Positions 7,589 to 16,046 are shown, counted from the stretch's first letter. The stretch is 25,850 nt of DNA from VBAS01 sp964444975 (GCA_964444975.1 CAYUJD010000053.1:1-25850); one strand, 5' to 3'. The notes: generated by a model not told the origin, from the letters alone. Made by a program: numbers and translations.

Positions 7589-8389
7589 TTAATCCGGTAA
7601 CCATGCAATGATGCGCAAGGGCCCTCCGCTGCCGTTTTTAATTTTCATGGGCAATGCGATGATGTAAGCGCCTTTCACCGGCAGTTTGTCAAGGTTGGCT
7701 ACATTCTCAAAGCCGGAAATGTTTTGTGCATACAGTACCTGGTGAGTTTTGAAATCGCTGCTTTGACCGTAATCCACGCTGGCTACATCCACTCCCACTG
7801 CTTTTACTTTGCGGTTTTTTACCAGCCACTCCGCTGCTTCAGGATGAATGGAGGGGAAATGAAGCTTAGCCACAGCATCCGCTCCCCTTTCATCCGTGCC
7901 TAAATATTTTTTTGCATCAGGATAAAAAGCGCCATAGCCTGTACGGAAAAATAAAATCGCCCCTCCTGGTATTTCTCCATTCCTTTTTTCCCATTCCTCT
8001 ATATCGGCAGGGGAAATTTGATAGTCGGCATCCTGGAGAGCTTTTTCTGAAACATCAATCACAAGGGCATTGCCGGTAAGGTTTGCAAGCGGCACCTGGT
8101 CGGTGCTCCATTTGCCTTTGGCAAAATGCACCGGCGCATCAAGGTGTGTGCCGCCATGCTCGGCTGCGCAAAAAGTATATGCCGAGTAATAAAATCCGGC
8201 AGGAGCCATCCCCTCAAAAGCGGTGTCGAAGCGAAACGATTCGGCAGTGGGCCAGTAAATTGTATTATCAGAAAACTCATACGTGAGGTCAACCCAATGG
8301 CCGGAGGCCAGCATGTCCGCCAATGATTTGTACTCCCCTTTTTGTTCACAGGATATAAACGCCATCAGGAAAGAATATAACCATTTCAT
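7589..8389 (-). CDS. Cyclase-family (kynurenine-formamidase-like) lipoprotein
   Basis: The 266-residue protein has the cyclase-family metal-binding signature HGGTHLDAPVHF (His78, His82, Asp84, His88), where the family usually binds Zn2+ or Mn2+ for amide or lactone hydrolysis. Further family segments are DLTYEFSDNTIYWP near the N-terminus and VKAVGVDVASVDYG toward the C-terminus. Unlike cytoplasmic KynB formamidases, it has a short hydrophobic leader ending in FISC (Cys14), so it is probably a lipoprotein in the periplasm. No tryptophan-catabolism genes are nearby, and the substrate is open. It converges on the CPBP protease gene. Confidence 0.88.
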   Translation of the reverse strand: MKWLYSFLMAFISCEQKGEYKSLADMLASGHWVDLTYEFSDNTIYWPTAESFRFDTAFEGMAPAGFYYSAYTFCAAEHGGTHLDAPVHFAKGKWSTDQVPLANLTGNALVIDVSEKALQDADYQISPADIEEWEKRNGEIPGGAILFFRTGYGAFYPDAKKYLGTDERGADAVAKLHFPSIHPEAAEWLVKNRKVKAVGVDVASVDYGQSSDFKTHQVLYAQNISGFENVANLDKLPVKGAYIIALPMKIKNGSGGPLRIIAWLPD

Positions 8390-8465
8390 GCTGATATTTT
8401 TTAGAAACCTAATTTAGGAAATAATAATTATGCTGAGCGGCAGCCGGGTTGGGTGTTTTACACTG

Positions 8466-8473
8466 TAACTTTA
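8466..8473 (+). promoter_or_regulatory. Possible -7 box of the haem lipoprotein gene
   Basis: TAACTTTA lies 20 bp before the ATG at 8494 and differs from TAnnTTTG only at the last base. No -33 element is obvious. Confidence 0.3.
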
Positions 8474-8493
8474 ATGGGTACAAACCGGCGCTC

Positions 8494-8844
8494 ATGAAGC
8501 GGCTCCTGTATTACAGTCTTTTTTTATTTATTGGTTGGAAAACCTGCAGCATTAAAAAACCAATAGCTTCTGCTGAATTGAAAACAGAAAAGAAACCTGC
8601 TGCCCTAATGAGCGACAGCATCAACTTTACAGCTCAGGTACAGCCCATACTGGAAAAAAGATGCTCACCCTGTCACTTTACCGGTGGTAAAATGTATGAG
8701 CGGTTGCCTTTTGACAAGGACACAACCATCATCAACCACGAAACAGGCATCCTGAAACGGATAAAAGATAGTGAAGAGAACCAGGTTATCAAATCGTTCA
8801 TCCTGCAAAATAAAAGCAGCTCCGCTTTGAATGTGACACACTGA
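8494..8844 (+). CDS. Small c-type haem lipoprotein
   Basis: The 116-residue protein has a hydrophobic leader with a possible lipobox (GWKTC, Cys18), a short Lys-rich linker, and one haem-attachment motif CSPCH at residues 57-61 inside FTAQVQPILEKRCSPCHF. This context is typical of the start of Bacteroidota mono-haem cytochrome domains of the Planctomycete-type cytochrome family. Met67 could be an axial ligand, but this is a guess. The ATG at 8494 is preferred over one 45 bp upstream (8449), because the downstream start gives a proper signal sequence and suits the possible -7 box. No oxidase or dehydrogenase partner is adjacent, so its redox partner is unknown. Confidence 0.75.
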   Translation: MKRLLYYSLFLFIGWKTCSIKKPIASAELKTEKKPAALMSDSINFTAQVQPILEKRCSPCHFTGGKMYERLPFDKDTTIINHETGILKRIKDSEENQVIKSFILQNKSSSALNVTH

Positions 8845-8882
8845 GGCAATGCTTGATGATTTAAGTACCTATAAAGCAATTG

Positions 8883-8922
8883 AACCATTTAACCATCAAA
8901 CCATATAACCATCAAACAATCA
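8883..8922. repeat. Octanucleotide tandem repeat (AACCATnn)
   Basis: Five consecutive 8-nt units follow the pattern AACCAT plus two variable bases (TTT-ended, then CA, AT, CA), the fifth being AACAATCA. The repeat sits between the convergent ends of the haem lipoprotein and aminotransferase genes, directly before the aminotransferase stop. It shows no stem and no T run, so it is not a terminator. Confidence 0.8.
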
Positions 8923-8929
8923 AAACTTC

Positions 8930-10141
8930 TTATTTCAATCTGCTTAAGGCTTCCTTAATTCGCTTCATTGCCTCTTCAATTTTCTGCATGCTGTTGGCAA
9001 AGGAAATGCGGATGCACTCCGGCGAACCAAAGGCTCTGCCGGTGACGGTAGAAACATGAGCTTTATTGAGCAGGTACATACACAGGTCATCCGCATCATT
9101 TATCACAGCCTCTCCATCCGTTTTACCAAAAAATTCTTTCACCACAGGAAAAATATAAAAGGCGCCATCGGGCTCGGCGCCGTGTGTGCCGGGAATCTCT
9201 TTCAGCAGATCAAGTATGCGTTGGCGGCGGCGGGCAAATTCTTCTTTCATTTCCCAGGTGGGACGCAAATCCGTAGTAAGTGCAGTGATGGCAGCCCGCT
9301 GGGTAATGGAGTTGGCACCGCTGGTAAATTGTCCCTGTATTTTTTCACAAGCCTTTGCCACAGGCGCGGATGCTGCAATATAACCCAGCCGGTACCCCGT
9401 CATAGCAAAGCCTTTGCTCAGCCCGTTGACAATAATCACCCTGTCTTTAATGCTGTCAAACTGTGCAATGCTTTCGTGAGCGCCAACGAAATTGATGTAC
9501 TCATAAATTTCATCGGAGATGATGAAGATGCCAGGATGCTTTTCAAACACCTGCGCCAGTGCGGCCAGTTCATCTTTGGAATACACCGACCCGCTCGGGT
9601 TGCAGGGCGATGAAAACAGGAACAGCTTTGTATGATCAGTAATGCTTTCTTCCAGTTGCTGTGCAGTTATCTTGAATTTTTTTTCCATTGCCGTCGGTAC
9701 TATTACCGGCACAGCGCCGGCAATTTTTACCAGTTCCGAGTAAGTAACCCAGAACGGCGCAGGTATTATCACTTCATCTCCCGTTTCCACCAAAGCAAGT
9801 ATGGCATTTGCCAGGCTTTGCTTGGCGCCGGTGGAAACAACTATGTTCTCGGGTTTATAATCCAGGTTATTATCTCTTTTAAATTTCTGGCAGATGGCTT
9901 CACGCAAATCTGCATAACCGGCTACGGGAGGGTAATGACTCCAGTTGTCGTCAATGGCTTTCTTAGCTGCTTCTTTTATGTGCTGCGGTGTGTCAAAATC
10001 CGGTTCGCCAAGACTGAGGTCAATCACGTCCACACCGTTGGCTCTTAGCTCACGGCCCAGCTTGGCCATTTTCAGTGTTTCGGGTTCGGCAAAACGATCC
10101 AGTAAAGAAGAAAGTTGTACAGGTTCTACGACTGCTTGCAT
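8930..10141 (-). CDS. Pyridoxal-phosphate class I aminotransferase (aspartate aminotransferase-like)
   Basis: With the start at 10141, the protein has 403 residues, normal for fold-type I aminotransferases of the bacterial aspartate aminotransferase Ib group. Visible motifs are LGEPDFDTP near the N-terminus, STGAKQSL (PLP phosphate contact), Asn181 in SSPCNPSG, Asp210 in ISDEIYE, the Schiff-base Lys243 in NGLSKGFAMTGYRLGY, and the substrate-carboxylate Arg in ECIRISFA. It should interconvert aspartate or a related amino acid with its 2-oxo acid. An upstream in-frame ATG would add 32 residues unlike the family, so the internal start is preferred; a TATTTTTG box lies just upstream of it. The octamer repeat lies at its 3' end. 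Confidence 0.93.
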   Translation of the reverse strand: MQAVVEPVQLSSLLDRFAEPETLKMAKLGRELRANGVDVIDLSLGEPDFDTPQHIKEAAKKAIDDNWSHYPPVAGYADLREAICQKFKRDNNLDYKPENIVVSTGAKQSLANAILALVETGDEVIIPAPFWVTYSELVKIAGAVPVIVPTAMEKKFKITAQQLEESITDHTKLFLFSSPCNPSGSVYSKDELAALAQVFEKHPGIFIISDEIYEYINFVGAHESIAQFDSIKDRVIIVNGLSKGFAMTGYRLGYIAASAPVAKACEKIQGQFTSGANSITQRAAITALTTDLRPTWEMKEEFARRRQRILDLLKEIPGTHGAEPDGAFYIFPVVKEFFGKTDGEAVINDADDLCMYLLNKAHVSTVTGRAFGSPECIRISFANSMQKIEEAMKRIKEALSRLK

Positions 10142-10163
10142 GTCAGTAAGATTTTTAAAACAC

Positions 10164-10171
10164 CAAAAATA
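10164..10171 (-). promoter_or_regulatory. Likely -7 box of the aminotransferase gene
   Basis: On the minus strand this reads TATTTTTG, an exact TAnnTTTG match 22 bp before the chosen ATG. It lies within the rejected N-terminal extension, which supports the shorter start. The -33 element is not clear. Confidence 0.45.
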
Positions 10172-10251
10172 CTTATTAATCCGGCTAACGGGTGTTTTGA
10201 AAAAATTATTGATTATTTGGCTGCAGCAATAACTCAAATTGCTGTCATTAA

Positions 10252-11550
10252 TCAGTAATCAAATTTGAATTGAATTAAATCGGGTTTTTGTTTCCTCACC
10301 CTGTTAATTTCATGTTGATAAATTGCCTGCCCGAGATTTTTCAGAAATGGAAAACCAACCTCATCATAGTCGTATTTATTGTCGTTGAAAATACCATCGC
10401 TGTTGCAGTGAATGACAGCACTGAGCATAAACTCCACCCCGTTATTAAAATCGGCAAAATAGGCGGCATCTATTAAAAAGCCATACGCATCACCCACTTT
10501 GTTGAAAACCCGGATACCGTCTTTTGCCGTATTCTTTTCTGAACCGTAAAACAGGAATTTTACATAGTTGTCCCAATAATTTTCCCGGTCATAATAGGGA
10601 TAATCAGATTCCTGCGGCATCATGGACATGTAGCGGCGCAGAAAATCATAGTCATCTTTTGACAGGTTGAATCTTTGTTTTTCCGGAACCGATTCGGGAA
10701 ACATAATGCTGCGGACAATACTGTGCAGGCTTCGCAGCGACAGGCGGTTTTTTTTGGAAAAATCAAAAGGTTCAGTTACCAGTACACCGCCGCGGTAATA
10801 GCCTCTGCCCATTTTCGTATTCCGGTTTGCATAAACCAGCCCGCTTTTTTCCAGGGGTTTTTCATAAATCACCCTTCCGCTGCTGTCGAAAAACCGCACG
10901 GGATTGCAGTGCCGGTTTTCATCTTCGGTAAGGCTGATATCAAGCCGGTGAATAAGCTGCGCATCTTTATAACCCATATTGTGCAGCGTGTTGTTAATGT
11001 ATTCCTGCCCCAGGAATTCATACAACCGGTTGAAGGCGTCGTTATCGCTTACCAGCAAAATTTTTTTGATGTAGTGGGCGATGGTGGGGCGGCCATCAGG
11101 AGTGGTGGGGTCGTTGTACACTTCTGTCTGTCCGCTGTATTCCGCCTCGGTAATCATCATCGCATTTTTATCAAGTCCCGGAATGTTAAGCTCATTCAGC
11201 TTTTGCAATGCAAGCGCCGCCACCGGCAGCTTCACGGTGGAAGCGGGATAGAAATAGGCTGAATCATTTACATTGAAATAATAATCGGTGAAGCTGGGCC
11301 TGCCGTTTTTTCGACGGTCAATCCGGGTGTATATAATCTGTATTTCATGCTCAGGGTTTGATAAAACGGAAGCAACGTATTGCGGATATTGTTTTAAAAC
11401 ATCATACAGGTAGCGATGTGTAATGCCGCCTTCCGATAAAACCGAATCCGATTTTCGGTCAATGCTGCCGGAGCGGCTGGTTTGTATAACCGGTTTGCAC
11501 GATGCCATAAAAAGCAGTACTAAAAAATGTAAAACGGAGCTTCTGATCAT
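10252..11550 (-). CDS. Class A beta-lactamase-fold serine hydrolase, lipoprotein
   Basis: The 432-residue protein begins with a signal peptide and lipobox FMASC (Cys18). The serine-hydrolase motifs of the class A beta-lactamase/penicillin-binding fold are present: Ser104-Thr-Val-Lys107 (SxxK, in PASTVKLPV), SDN at 168-170, and KVG at 351-353 as the KTG equivalent. The protein is longer than true class A beta-lactamases (about 290 residues), and no ExxLN motif with the deacylating Glu was found. Resistance activity is therefore not implied; a role in cell-wall peptide turnover or another hydrolysis is equally possible. It faces away from secDF across a 257-bp divergent spacer. Confidence 0.82.
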   Translation of the reverse strand: MIRSSVLHFLVLLFMASCKPVIQTSRSGSIDRKSDSVLSEGGITHRYLYDVLKQYPQYVASVLSNPEHEIQIIYTRIDRRKNGRPSFTDYYFNVNDSAYFYPASTVKLPVAALALQKLNELNIPGLDKNAMMITEAEYSGQTEVYNDPTTPDGRPTIAHYIKKILLVSDNDAFNRLYEFLGQEYINNTLHNMGYKDAQLIHRLDISLTEDENRHCNPVRFFDSSGRVIYEKPLEKSGLVYANRNTKMGRGYYRGGVLVTEPFDFSKKNRLSLRSLHSIVRSIMFPESVPEKQRFNLSKDDYDFLRRYMSMMPQESDYPYYDRENYWDNYVKFLFYGSEKNTAKDGIRVFNKVGDAYGFLIDAAYFADFNNGVEFMLSAVIHCNSDGIFNDNKYDYDEVGFPFLKNLGQAIYQHEINRVRKQKPDLIQFKFDY

Positions 11551-11595
11551 GCCTTAAACTTAGTCCATTTTACCCAAAGTAAAGCAGAGTTTTAA

Positions 11596-11663
11596 TTACT
11601 GAAAACCACGGCACTTACCCCTCATTTTTTATCCACATTTTCTTACTGAAAACCCTATCTTTG
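11596..11663 (+). promoter_or_regulatory. secDF promoter region with a 12-bp direct repeat
   Basis: TATCTTTG at 11656-11663 matches the TAnnTTTG box. TTACTGAAAACC occurs exactly at 11596-11607 and again at 11643-11654, 47 bp apart and ending one base before the box, so it could be a binding site. The expected leader before secDF is about 135 nt. Between 11664 and 11807 no convincing small gene is seen. Confidence 0.45.
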
Positions 11664-11807
11664 CCGCCCTGTTCGCCATAGCATCCTGGTCAGCGGAGTT
11701 TTTGCGTAGTTGGATAGCAAAGGCGGATCTTTTTAAAAAAAACCGGCCGCTCGCCAAATCATTGATGAAAGTGGAACATGCGGCATTAAAAGAAAATTCT
11801 TACCTGT

Positions 11808-14800
11808 ATGCAATTAAGAGGTTTAGTAGCTTTCTTCACCATTGTACTGATTATTATTTCTGTTTGGCTGCTGTCGTACACCTGGTTTGTGCGCAAACAT
11901 GAAAGCAAGCTGGAAAAAAATGCCATTGCTTATGTGCAGGCCCGCTATCCCGATTCAAAAAAATATTCCGATCCTGCCGATTATCCTGATTCACTGGAAG
12001 AGATATTTAAAGCAAGAATGCGCAAACTCCAGGACAGCACCAAAGATGTGAAAGTAACCTGGTGGGGTACTACCTATGCAGATGCCCGTAAGAATGAATT
12101 GAACCTCGGTCTTGACCTGCAAGGCGGTATGAACGTGACCATGGAAGTAGAGCTCACCGGCCTGCTGCGCTCCATGAGCAATTACTCCCGCAATGCGCAA
12201 TTGCTGCAGGCGCTGGAAACAGCCAATAAGCAAAAAGCCAACAGCGATGCTGATTTTATTTCGCTTTTCTATAATGAATTCAGAAAGCTGGCAGGCGAAG
12301 GCAAACTGGCCGCTATTTTTTCTGCCGCCAATGCGGATAAAATAAAGATTGATGCTTCCGATAATAAAGTGCTTGAAGTAATACGTGCCGAAGCCGGTGA
12401 AGCCATTAACCGGACTTTCCAGGTTTTGCGCAGCCGTATTGACCAGTTTGGTGTAGCCCAGCCCAACATCAACCTCGATGAGGCCAAGGGCATCATAACT
12501 GTAGAACTTGCCGGCATTGATGATGAAGAAAGGGTAAGAAAATACCTGCAGGCTACTGCCAACCTTGAGTTTTGGGAGGTTTATAATATCGGCGAACTGC
12601 AGGAAGAAATTCTTGCCGCTGATGAGGCTTTCAGTAACATAATGACCGGCACCAAACCTGCATCTGATACTTCAGGTACTGCCGCTACTGATACCACAAC
12701 AGCCGGGCAAGACACTACCGGTAATGCCGGGCAAACTAAAAAACCCACTGATACCACGGCTACCACTCCTACTACTCCGGCCAAAAGATCGCTGGGTGAA
12801 TACATCCAGTTTGTACAACCATCGCAGGACCCGCAAACGGGTAAAATAACATACCCTGCACCTATTGGTTTTGTAAGCATAAAAGATACGGCCCAGCTGA
12901 GAGAATATTTGAACCTGGAAGGTGTTTTCAGCAAATTCCCGGCTGATGTAAGGTTTCATTATGGTATTGCTGAAACAAATGATCAAACCAAAAAGAAAAA
13001 TGATTTTTTGGCGCTGTATGCCATCAAAACCTATGGCTCTGATAAACCCCCGATTGAAGGCGATGTAATTACCGACGCCAGCCAGGACTATGAGCCCATC
13101 ACCGGCAATCCGATTGTGCAAATGAACATGAATGCAAAAGGCGCCAGCGACTGGGCTACACTTACTGCCAAGAGTGCACAATACCGCATTCCCATAGCCA
13201 TTGTACTTGACGACCTGGTATATTCGGCACCGGTAGCGGATGAAAAAATTGAAGGTGGCCGTTCGCAGATCAGGGGAAATTTTACGGTAGAAGAAGCGAA
13301 AGACCTTGCCAACATACTTAAAGTGGGAAAACTGCCGGCGCCTGCAAAAATTGTTCAGGAGCAGGTGGTTGGTCCAACTCTCGGGGCTGAAGCCATCAAA
13401 GGCGGCAGCATGGCTTTTATCATATCATTTATTGTCATCTTCCTGCTGATGCTTATTTATTACAATACCAGCGGGTGGATTGCAAACATTGCTCTTATCC
13501 TGAACCTCCTGTTTACTGTGGGTGTACTTACAGGGCTGGGCGCCACACTAACTGCACCCGGTATAGCAGGCTTGGTGCTCACCATCGGTATGGCTGTTGA
13601 CACCAATGTAATCATATACGAACGCATCAAAGAAGAACTGACAAGGGGCAAAGGGTATCAGCTTGCCATTAATGATGGTTACCGCCGGTCGCTTCCGCCG
13701 GTGCTGGATGCGCACATCACTACTTTACTTACGGCTATTGTTCTTTTCTATTTTGGTCTTGGGCCGGTAAAAGGATTTGCCACCACCCAGATTCTGGGTC
13801 TGCTGCTTTCGCTGTTTTGCGGCATACTGGTGAGCCGCTGGGTTACTGATTGGTTTACCGATAAGAAAAAACACCTGACCTATTTTACTGCCCTGAGCAA
13901 AAGAATTTTCCAGCATGCCAATTTCAAATTCATTGAGTACAGGAAAGTGGCCTATGGTATTTCACTGGTGGTACTGGCGCTGGGTGTCGGTGCCTATTTC
14001 AATGGATTCAACCAGGGTGTGGAATTCAAAGGCGGCCGCAGTTTTATTGTAAAATTCGATGCCTCAAAACCAGTAAATGTAGAAGCCATCCGGAAAGACC
14101 TTGAAACAGCACTGGGTGAAAGCCCTATTATAAAAACTTATGGCGCCACCAACCAGCTGGATATTACTACGGCTTACCTCATCAACGACCCGCGGGAAGG
14201 AAAACTGGTGGATTCGCTGGTAGAAGTAAAACTTTTTGAAGGCTTGAAAAATCATTTGCCGCCCATCAGTTACGAAACCTTCGATAGTAAACATAAACTG
14301 GGCTCTTCAAAAGTGCTGCCAACTATTTCCGATGACCTGAAAGCCGGCGCCAAAAAAGCGACTTTCATTGCCTTATTCATCATTGCACTTTATATTTTCA
14401 TTCGTTTTCGCGACTGGCGGTACTCCCTGGGTACCATCGTAGCCCTCCTGCACGACGTGTTTGTAACACTGGCTGCTTTTTCTTTCCTGAAAAATGTGGT
14501 GCCGTTCCCGCTTGAACTGGACCAGCATTTTATTGCTGCTGTGCTCACCGTTATCGGTTTCTCCATGAACGATACAGTGATTGTGTTCGACCGGATTCGT
14601 GAATACAGCCGCACTCTCATCGGGCAGCCGAAAGAAATCATCATCAACCGGGCCATTAACGATACGCTGAGCCGCACCATTATGACATCGCTGACGGTAT
14701 TCCTCACCATTCTTATCCTGTTCATCTTTGGCGGGGAAGTAACAAGAGGATTTGCTTTTGCCATGCTGATTGGTGTCATCACCGGTACTTACTCATCCAT

Positions 14801-14918
14801 TTTCGTGGCGGCACCGGTGCTGGTAGACCTTGCCAGGAACAAACCGCTGGGTAAAGCAGAACTGGTAACTGGCACAGCCCAGAAACCGGCAATGAAACCA
14901 GCAACATCAAAAAGCTGA
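11808..14918 (+). CDS. secDF: Fused protein translocase SecDF
   Basis: The 1036-residue inner-membrane protein joins SecD and SecF in one chain, as usual in Bacteroidota. It uses the proton-motive force to help pull secreted proteins through SecYEG. The first transmembrane segment is at about residues 7-27. The SecD motif LGLDLQGGMNV lies at 100-110, and the SecD TM motif GMAVDTNVIIYERIKEEL near 590. The SecF half opens near 720 with GVEFKGGRSF and has GFSMNDTVIVFDRIREY near 914. Between about 277 and 327 the periplasmic P1 part carries a Thr/Asp/Pro-rich low-complexity stretch, probably a flexible linker specific to this lineage. The start MQLRGLVAFFTIVL gives the expected N-terminal helix. 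A terminator follows. Confidence 0.96.
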   Translation: MQLRGLVAFFTIVLIIISVWLLSYTWFVRKHESKLEKNAIAYVQARYPDSKKYSDPADYPDSLEEIFKARMRKLQDSTKDVKVTWWGTTYADARKNELNLGLDLQGGMNVTMEVELTGLLRSMSNYSRNAQLLQALETANKQKANSDADFISLFYNEFRKLAGEGKLAAIFSAANADKIKIDASDNKVLEVIRAEAGEAINRTFQVLRSRIDQFGVAQPNINLDEAKGIITVELAGIDDEERVRKYLQATANLEFWEVYNIGELQEEILAADEAFSNIMTGTKPASDTSGTAATDTTTAGQDTTGNAGQTKKPTDTTATTPTTPAKRSLGEYIQFVQPSQDPQTGKITYPAPIGFVSIKDTAQLREYLNLEGVFSKFPADVRFHYGIAETNDQTKKKNDFLALYAIKTYGSDKPPIEGDVITDASQDYEPITGNPIVQMNMNAKGASDWATLTAKSAQYRIPIAIVLDDLVYSAPVADEKIEGGRSQIRGNFTVEEAKDLANILKVGKLPAPAKIVQEQVVGPTLGAEAIKGGSMAFIISFIVIFLLMLIYYNTSGWIANIALILNLLFTVGVLTGLGATLTAPGIAGLVLTIGMAVDTNVIIYERIKEELTRGKGYQLAINDGYRRSLPPVLDAHITTLLTAIVLFYFGLGPVKGFATTQILGLLLSLFCGILVSRWVTDWFTDKKKHLTYFTALSKRIFQHANFKFIEYRKVAYGISLVVLALGVGAYFNGFNQGVEFKGGRSFIVKFDASKPVNVEAIRKDLETALGESPIIKTYGATNQLDITTAYLINDPREGKLVDSLVEVKLFEGLKNHLPPISYETFDSKHKLGSSKVLPTISDDLKAGAKKATFIALFIIALYIFIRFRDWRYSLGTIVALLHDVFVTLAAFSFLKNVVPFPLELDQHFIAAVLTVIGFSMNDTVIVFDRIREYSRTLIGQPKEIIINRAINDTLSRTIMTSLTVFLTILILFIFGGEVTRGFAFAMLIGVITGTYSSIFVAAPVLVDLARNKPLGKAELVTGTAQKPAMKPATSKS

Positions 14919-14944
14919 TAACAGGAAAATCTGAAATAAATTGG

Positions 14945-14976
14945 AAAGCCTCTGTATTTTCTGCAGAGGCTTTATT
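14945..14976 (+). terminator. Rho-independent terminator after secDF
   Basis: AAAGCCTCTG (14945-14954) and CAGAGGCTTT (14964-14973) form a perfect 10-bp stem with a 9-nt loop, followed by the T-rich TTTATTATTA. It lies 27 bp after the secDF stop codon. Confidence 0.85.
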
Positions 14977-15000
14977 ATTAAAAAAGAAATAAATCAATCA

Positions 15001-15030
15001 AAATTCCCCTGCCGCGGCGAGGACAGGGGA
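15001..15030 (-). terminator. Terminator of the A-type Fe-S carrier gene
   Basis: TCCCCTG (15005-15011) and CAGGGGA (15024-15030) form a 7-bp stem. On the minus strand it is followed by ATTTTGATT, a short T tract, just after the stop codon at 15038. Confidence 0.65.
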
Positions 15031-15037
15031 TAAAGTC

Positions 15038-15382
15038 TTACACAGCAAAGCTGCTGCCGCAACCGCAAGTGGTGCTGGCATTTGGGTTTTTGAAAACAAA
15101 TCCCCGATTGTTCAATCCATCCTGCCAGTCAATTTCAATTCCGAGCAAGTACATTTCATGTGCTTTGTTCATGATGCAGCGGATGCCGGCTATTTCAAAC
15201 TCAAAATCTTTTTCGGTAGGATAATCAAAACCCATCAGGTAGCTCATTCCGGAGCAACCGCCTCCCTTTACTCCAATGCGAAGCAATTGTGAAGGGTCAT
15301 GGCTTTCCTTTTGCATCAATTTTTTTATTTCAATAATGGCTCCTTCGGTAAGCGTTATTGGGTTAGTTGCTGACACGGTCAT
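15038..15382 (-). CDS. A-type iron-sulfur cluster carrier (HesB/IscA/ErpA family)
   Basis: With the start at 15382, the protein has 114 residues, the normal length of A-type carriers. The three cluster-binding cysteines are in place: Cys43 in GGGCSGMSY, and Cys106 and Cys108 in TTCGCGSSF. The N-terminal ITLTEGAIIEIKKLMQ helix and the LLGIEIDWQDGLNNRGFVFKNPNA region also fit. It should hold and pass [2Fe-2S]/[4Fe-4S] clusters to apo-proteins in the cytoplasm. The frame can be extended upstream by 63 residues, but that part does not resemble the family and crosses a -7 box, so it was rejected. Whether it is the IscA, SufA or ErpA orthologue cannot be told here; no isc or suf genes are adjacent. 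Confidence 0.93.
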   Translation of the reverse strand: MTVSATNPITLTEGAIIEIKKLMQKESHDPSQLLRIGVKGGGCSGMSYLMGFDYPTEKDFEFEIAGIRCIMNKAHEMYLLGIEIDWQDGLNNRGFVFKNPNASTTCGCGSSFAV

Positions 15383-15399
15383 CTTTTCTAAATTATCTG

Positions 15400-15407
15400 C
15401 AAAAATA
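15400..15407 (-). promoter_or_regulatory. Likely -7 box of the Fe-S carrier gene
   Basis: On the minus strand this reads TATTTTTG, an exact TAnnTTTG match 17 bp before the ATG at 15382. It supports the short start of the gene. Confidence 0.45.
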
Positions 15408-15460
15408 AAAACAAAAGCCGGATGGAGTTTTCTAATCCGGGAAAGAAGGCCATTTGCCTG

Positions 15461-15468
15461 TATTTTTG
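15461..15468 (+). promoter_or_regulatory. Likely -7 box of the membrane-anchored protein gene
   Basis: TATTTTTG matches TAnnTTTG exactly and lies 20 bp before the ATG at 15489. With the facing box at 15400-15407 it makes a compact divergent promoter pair. No clear -33 element is seen. Confidence 0.45.
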
Positions 15469-15488
15469 CTAAAACCTGACAACCGATC

Positions 15489-15992
15489 ATGGAAGAAACT
15501 ACTTTAAGCCTTGTAATTGCTGTAGCTGCGCTGCTGATATCCTCGGTTACTTTTTTCATGTGGTACACCAAAAAAGAAAAACGGGCGGGTGAACCCCCTT
15601 TTACTATCAGGCCCCTTCAATTACAGGCTTATGAACGGCTGGTGATACTCACAGAACGCATTGCGCTGCCCAACCTGGTGAGCCGTGCCAATCAACCCGG
15701 GCTTTCGGCCAAAGAAATGCAATTGCTGATGCTCGAAAGCATCAAACAGGAATTTGATTACAACAGCTCGCAGCAACTCTACGTAAGCCCTGTGGCTTGG
15801 CAGGCTGTAAGCAACCTGAAAGAACAGAACATGCTTATCATAAACCAGGTGGCGCAAACACTGCCTGCTGAAGCAAAAGGCACTGACCTCGGAAAAAAAA
15901 TTATAGAATTACTGATGACCCATGATAAAAAAGCATTGCACAATATGGTGCTCGAAGCGCTGAACTATGAAGCAAGAAAGCTGATGAAATAA
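15489..15992 (+). CDS. Membrane-anchored protein of unknown function
   Basis: The 167-residue protein has one N-terminal transmembrane segment (about residues 6-27, ending in FFMWYTKKEKR). A soluble, mostly helical domain follows on the positively charged, probably cytoplasmic side. Features include LQAYERLVILTERIALPNLVSR and a conserved-looking SSQQLYVSPVAWQAVSNLKEQ stretch. I recognise no catalytic motif. Proteins of this shape appear as conserved hypotheticals in Bacteroidota. It lies 54 bp before the mutase gene on the same strand, but a GC-rich hairpin sits between them, so co-transcription is uncertain. Confidence 0.8.
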   Translation: MEETTLSLVIAVAALLISSVTFFMWYTKKEKRAGEPPFTIRPLQLQAYERLVILTERIALPNLVSRANQPGLSAKEMQLLMLESIKQEFDYNSSQQLYVSPVAWQAVSNLKEQNMLIINQVAQTLPAEAKGTDLGKKIIELLMTHDKKALHNMVLEALNYEARKLMK

Positions 15993-16000
15993 AACCCACA

Positions 16001-16019
16001 CCCCCGACCCCTGAAGGGG
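16001..16019. repeat. GC-rich short hairpin repeat between two plus-strand genes
   Basis: A run of five C is followed by GA, and CCCCT (16008-16012) then pairs with AGGGG (16015-16019) around a 2-nt loop. From memory, this kind of sequence (CCCCGACCCCTGAAGGGG-like) recurs in spacers of many Bacteroidota genomes. No T run follows on the plus strand, so a terminator role is doubtful. Confidence 0.5.
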
Positions 16020-16046
16020 AGTATTAGAAGCTAACACAAATAGAAA

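Noticed and set aside
8449..8493. Upstream ATG for the haem lipoprotein
   Set aside because: It adds 15 polar residues before the signal peptide and overlaps the possible -7 box.
10142..10237. 32-residue N-terminal extension of the aminotransferase
   Set aside because: The residues do not resemble the family and they cover a TAnnTTTG box.
11702..11902. A 66-codon frame in the secDF leader as a possible regulatory peptide
   Set aside because: It starts with TTG, runs across the secDF start in another frame and lacks a signal peptide or arrest-like motif.
15383..15571. 63-residue N-terminal extension of the Fe-S carrier
   Set aside because: A-type carriers are about 110 residues; the extension crosses two divergent -7 boxes.
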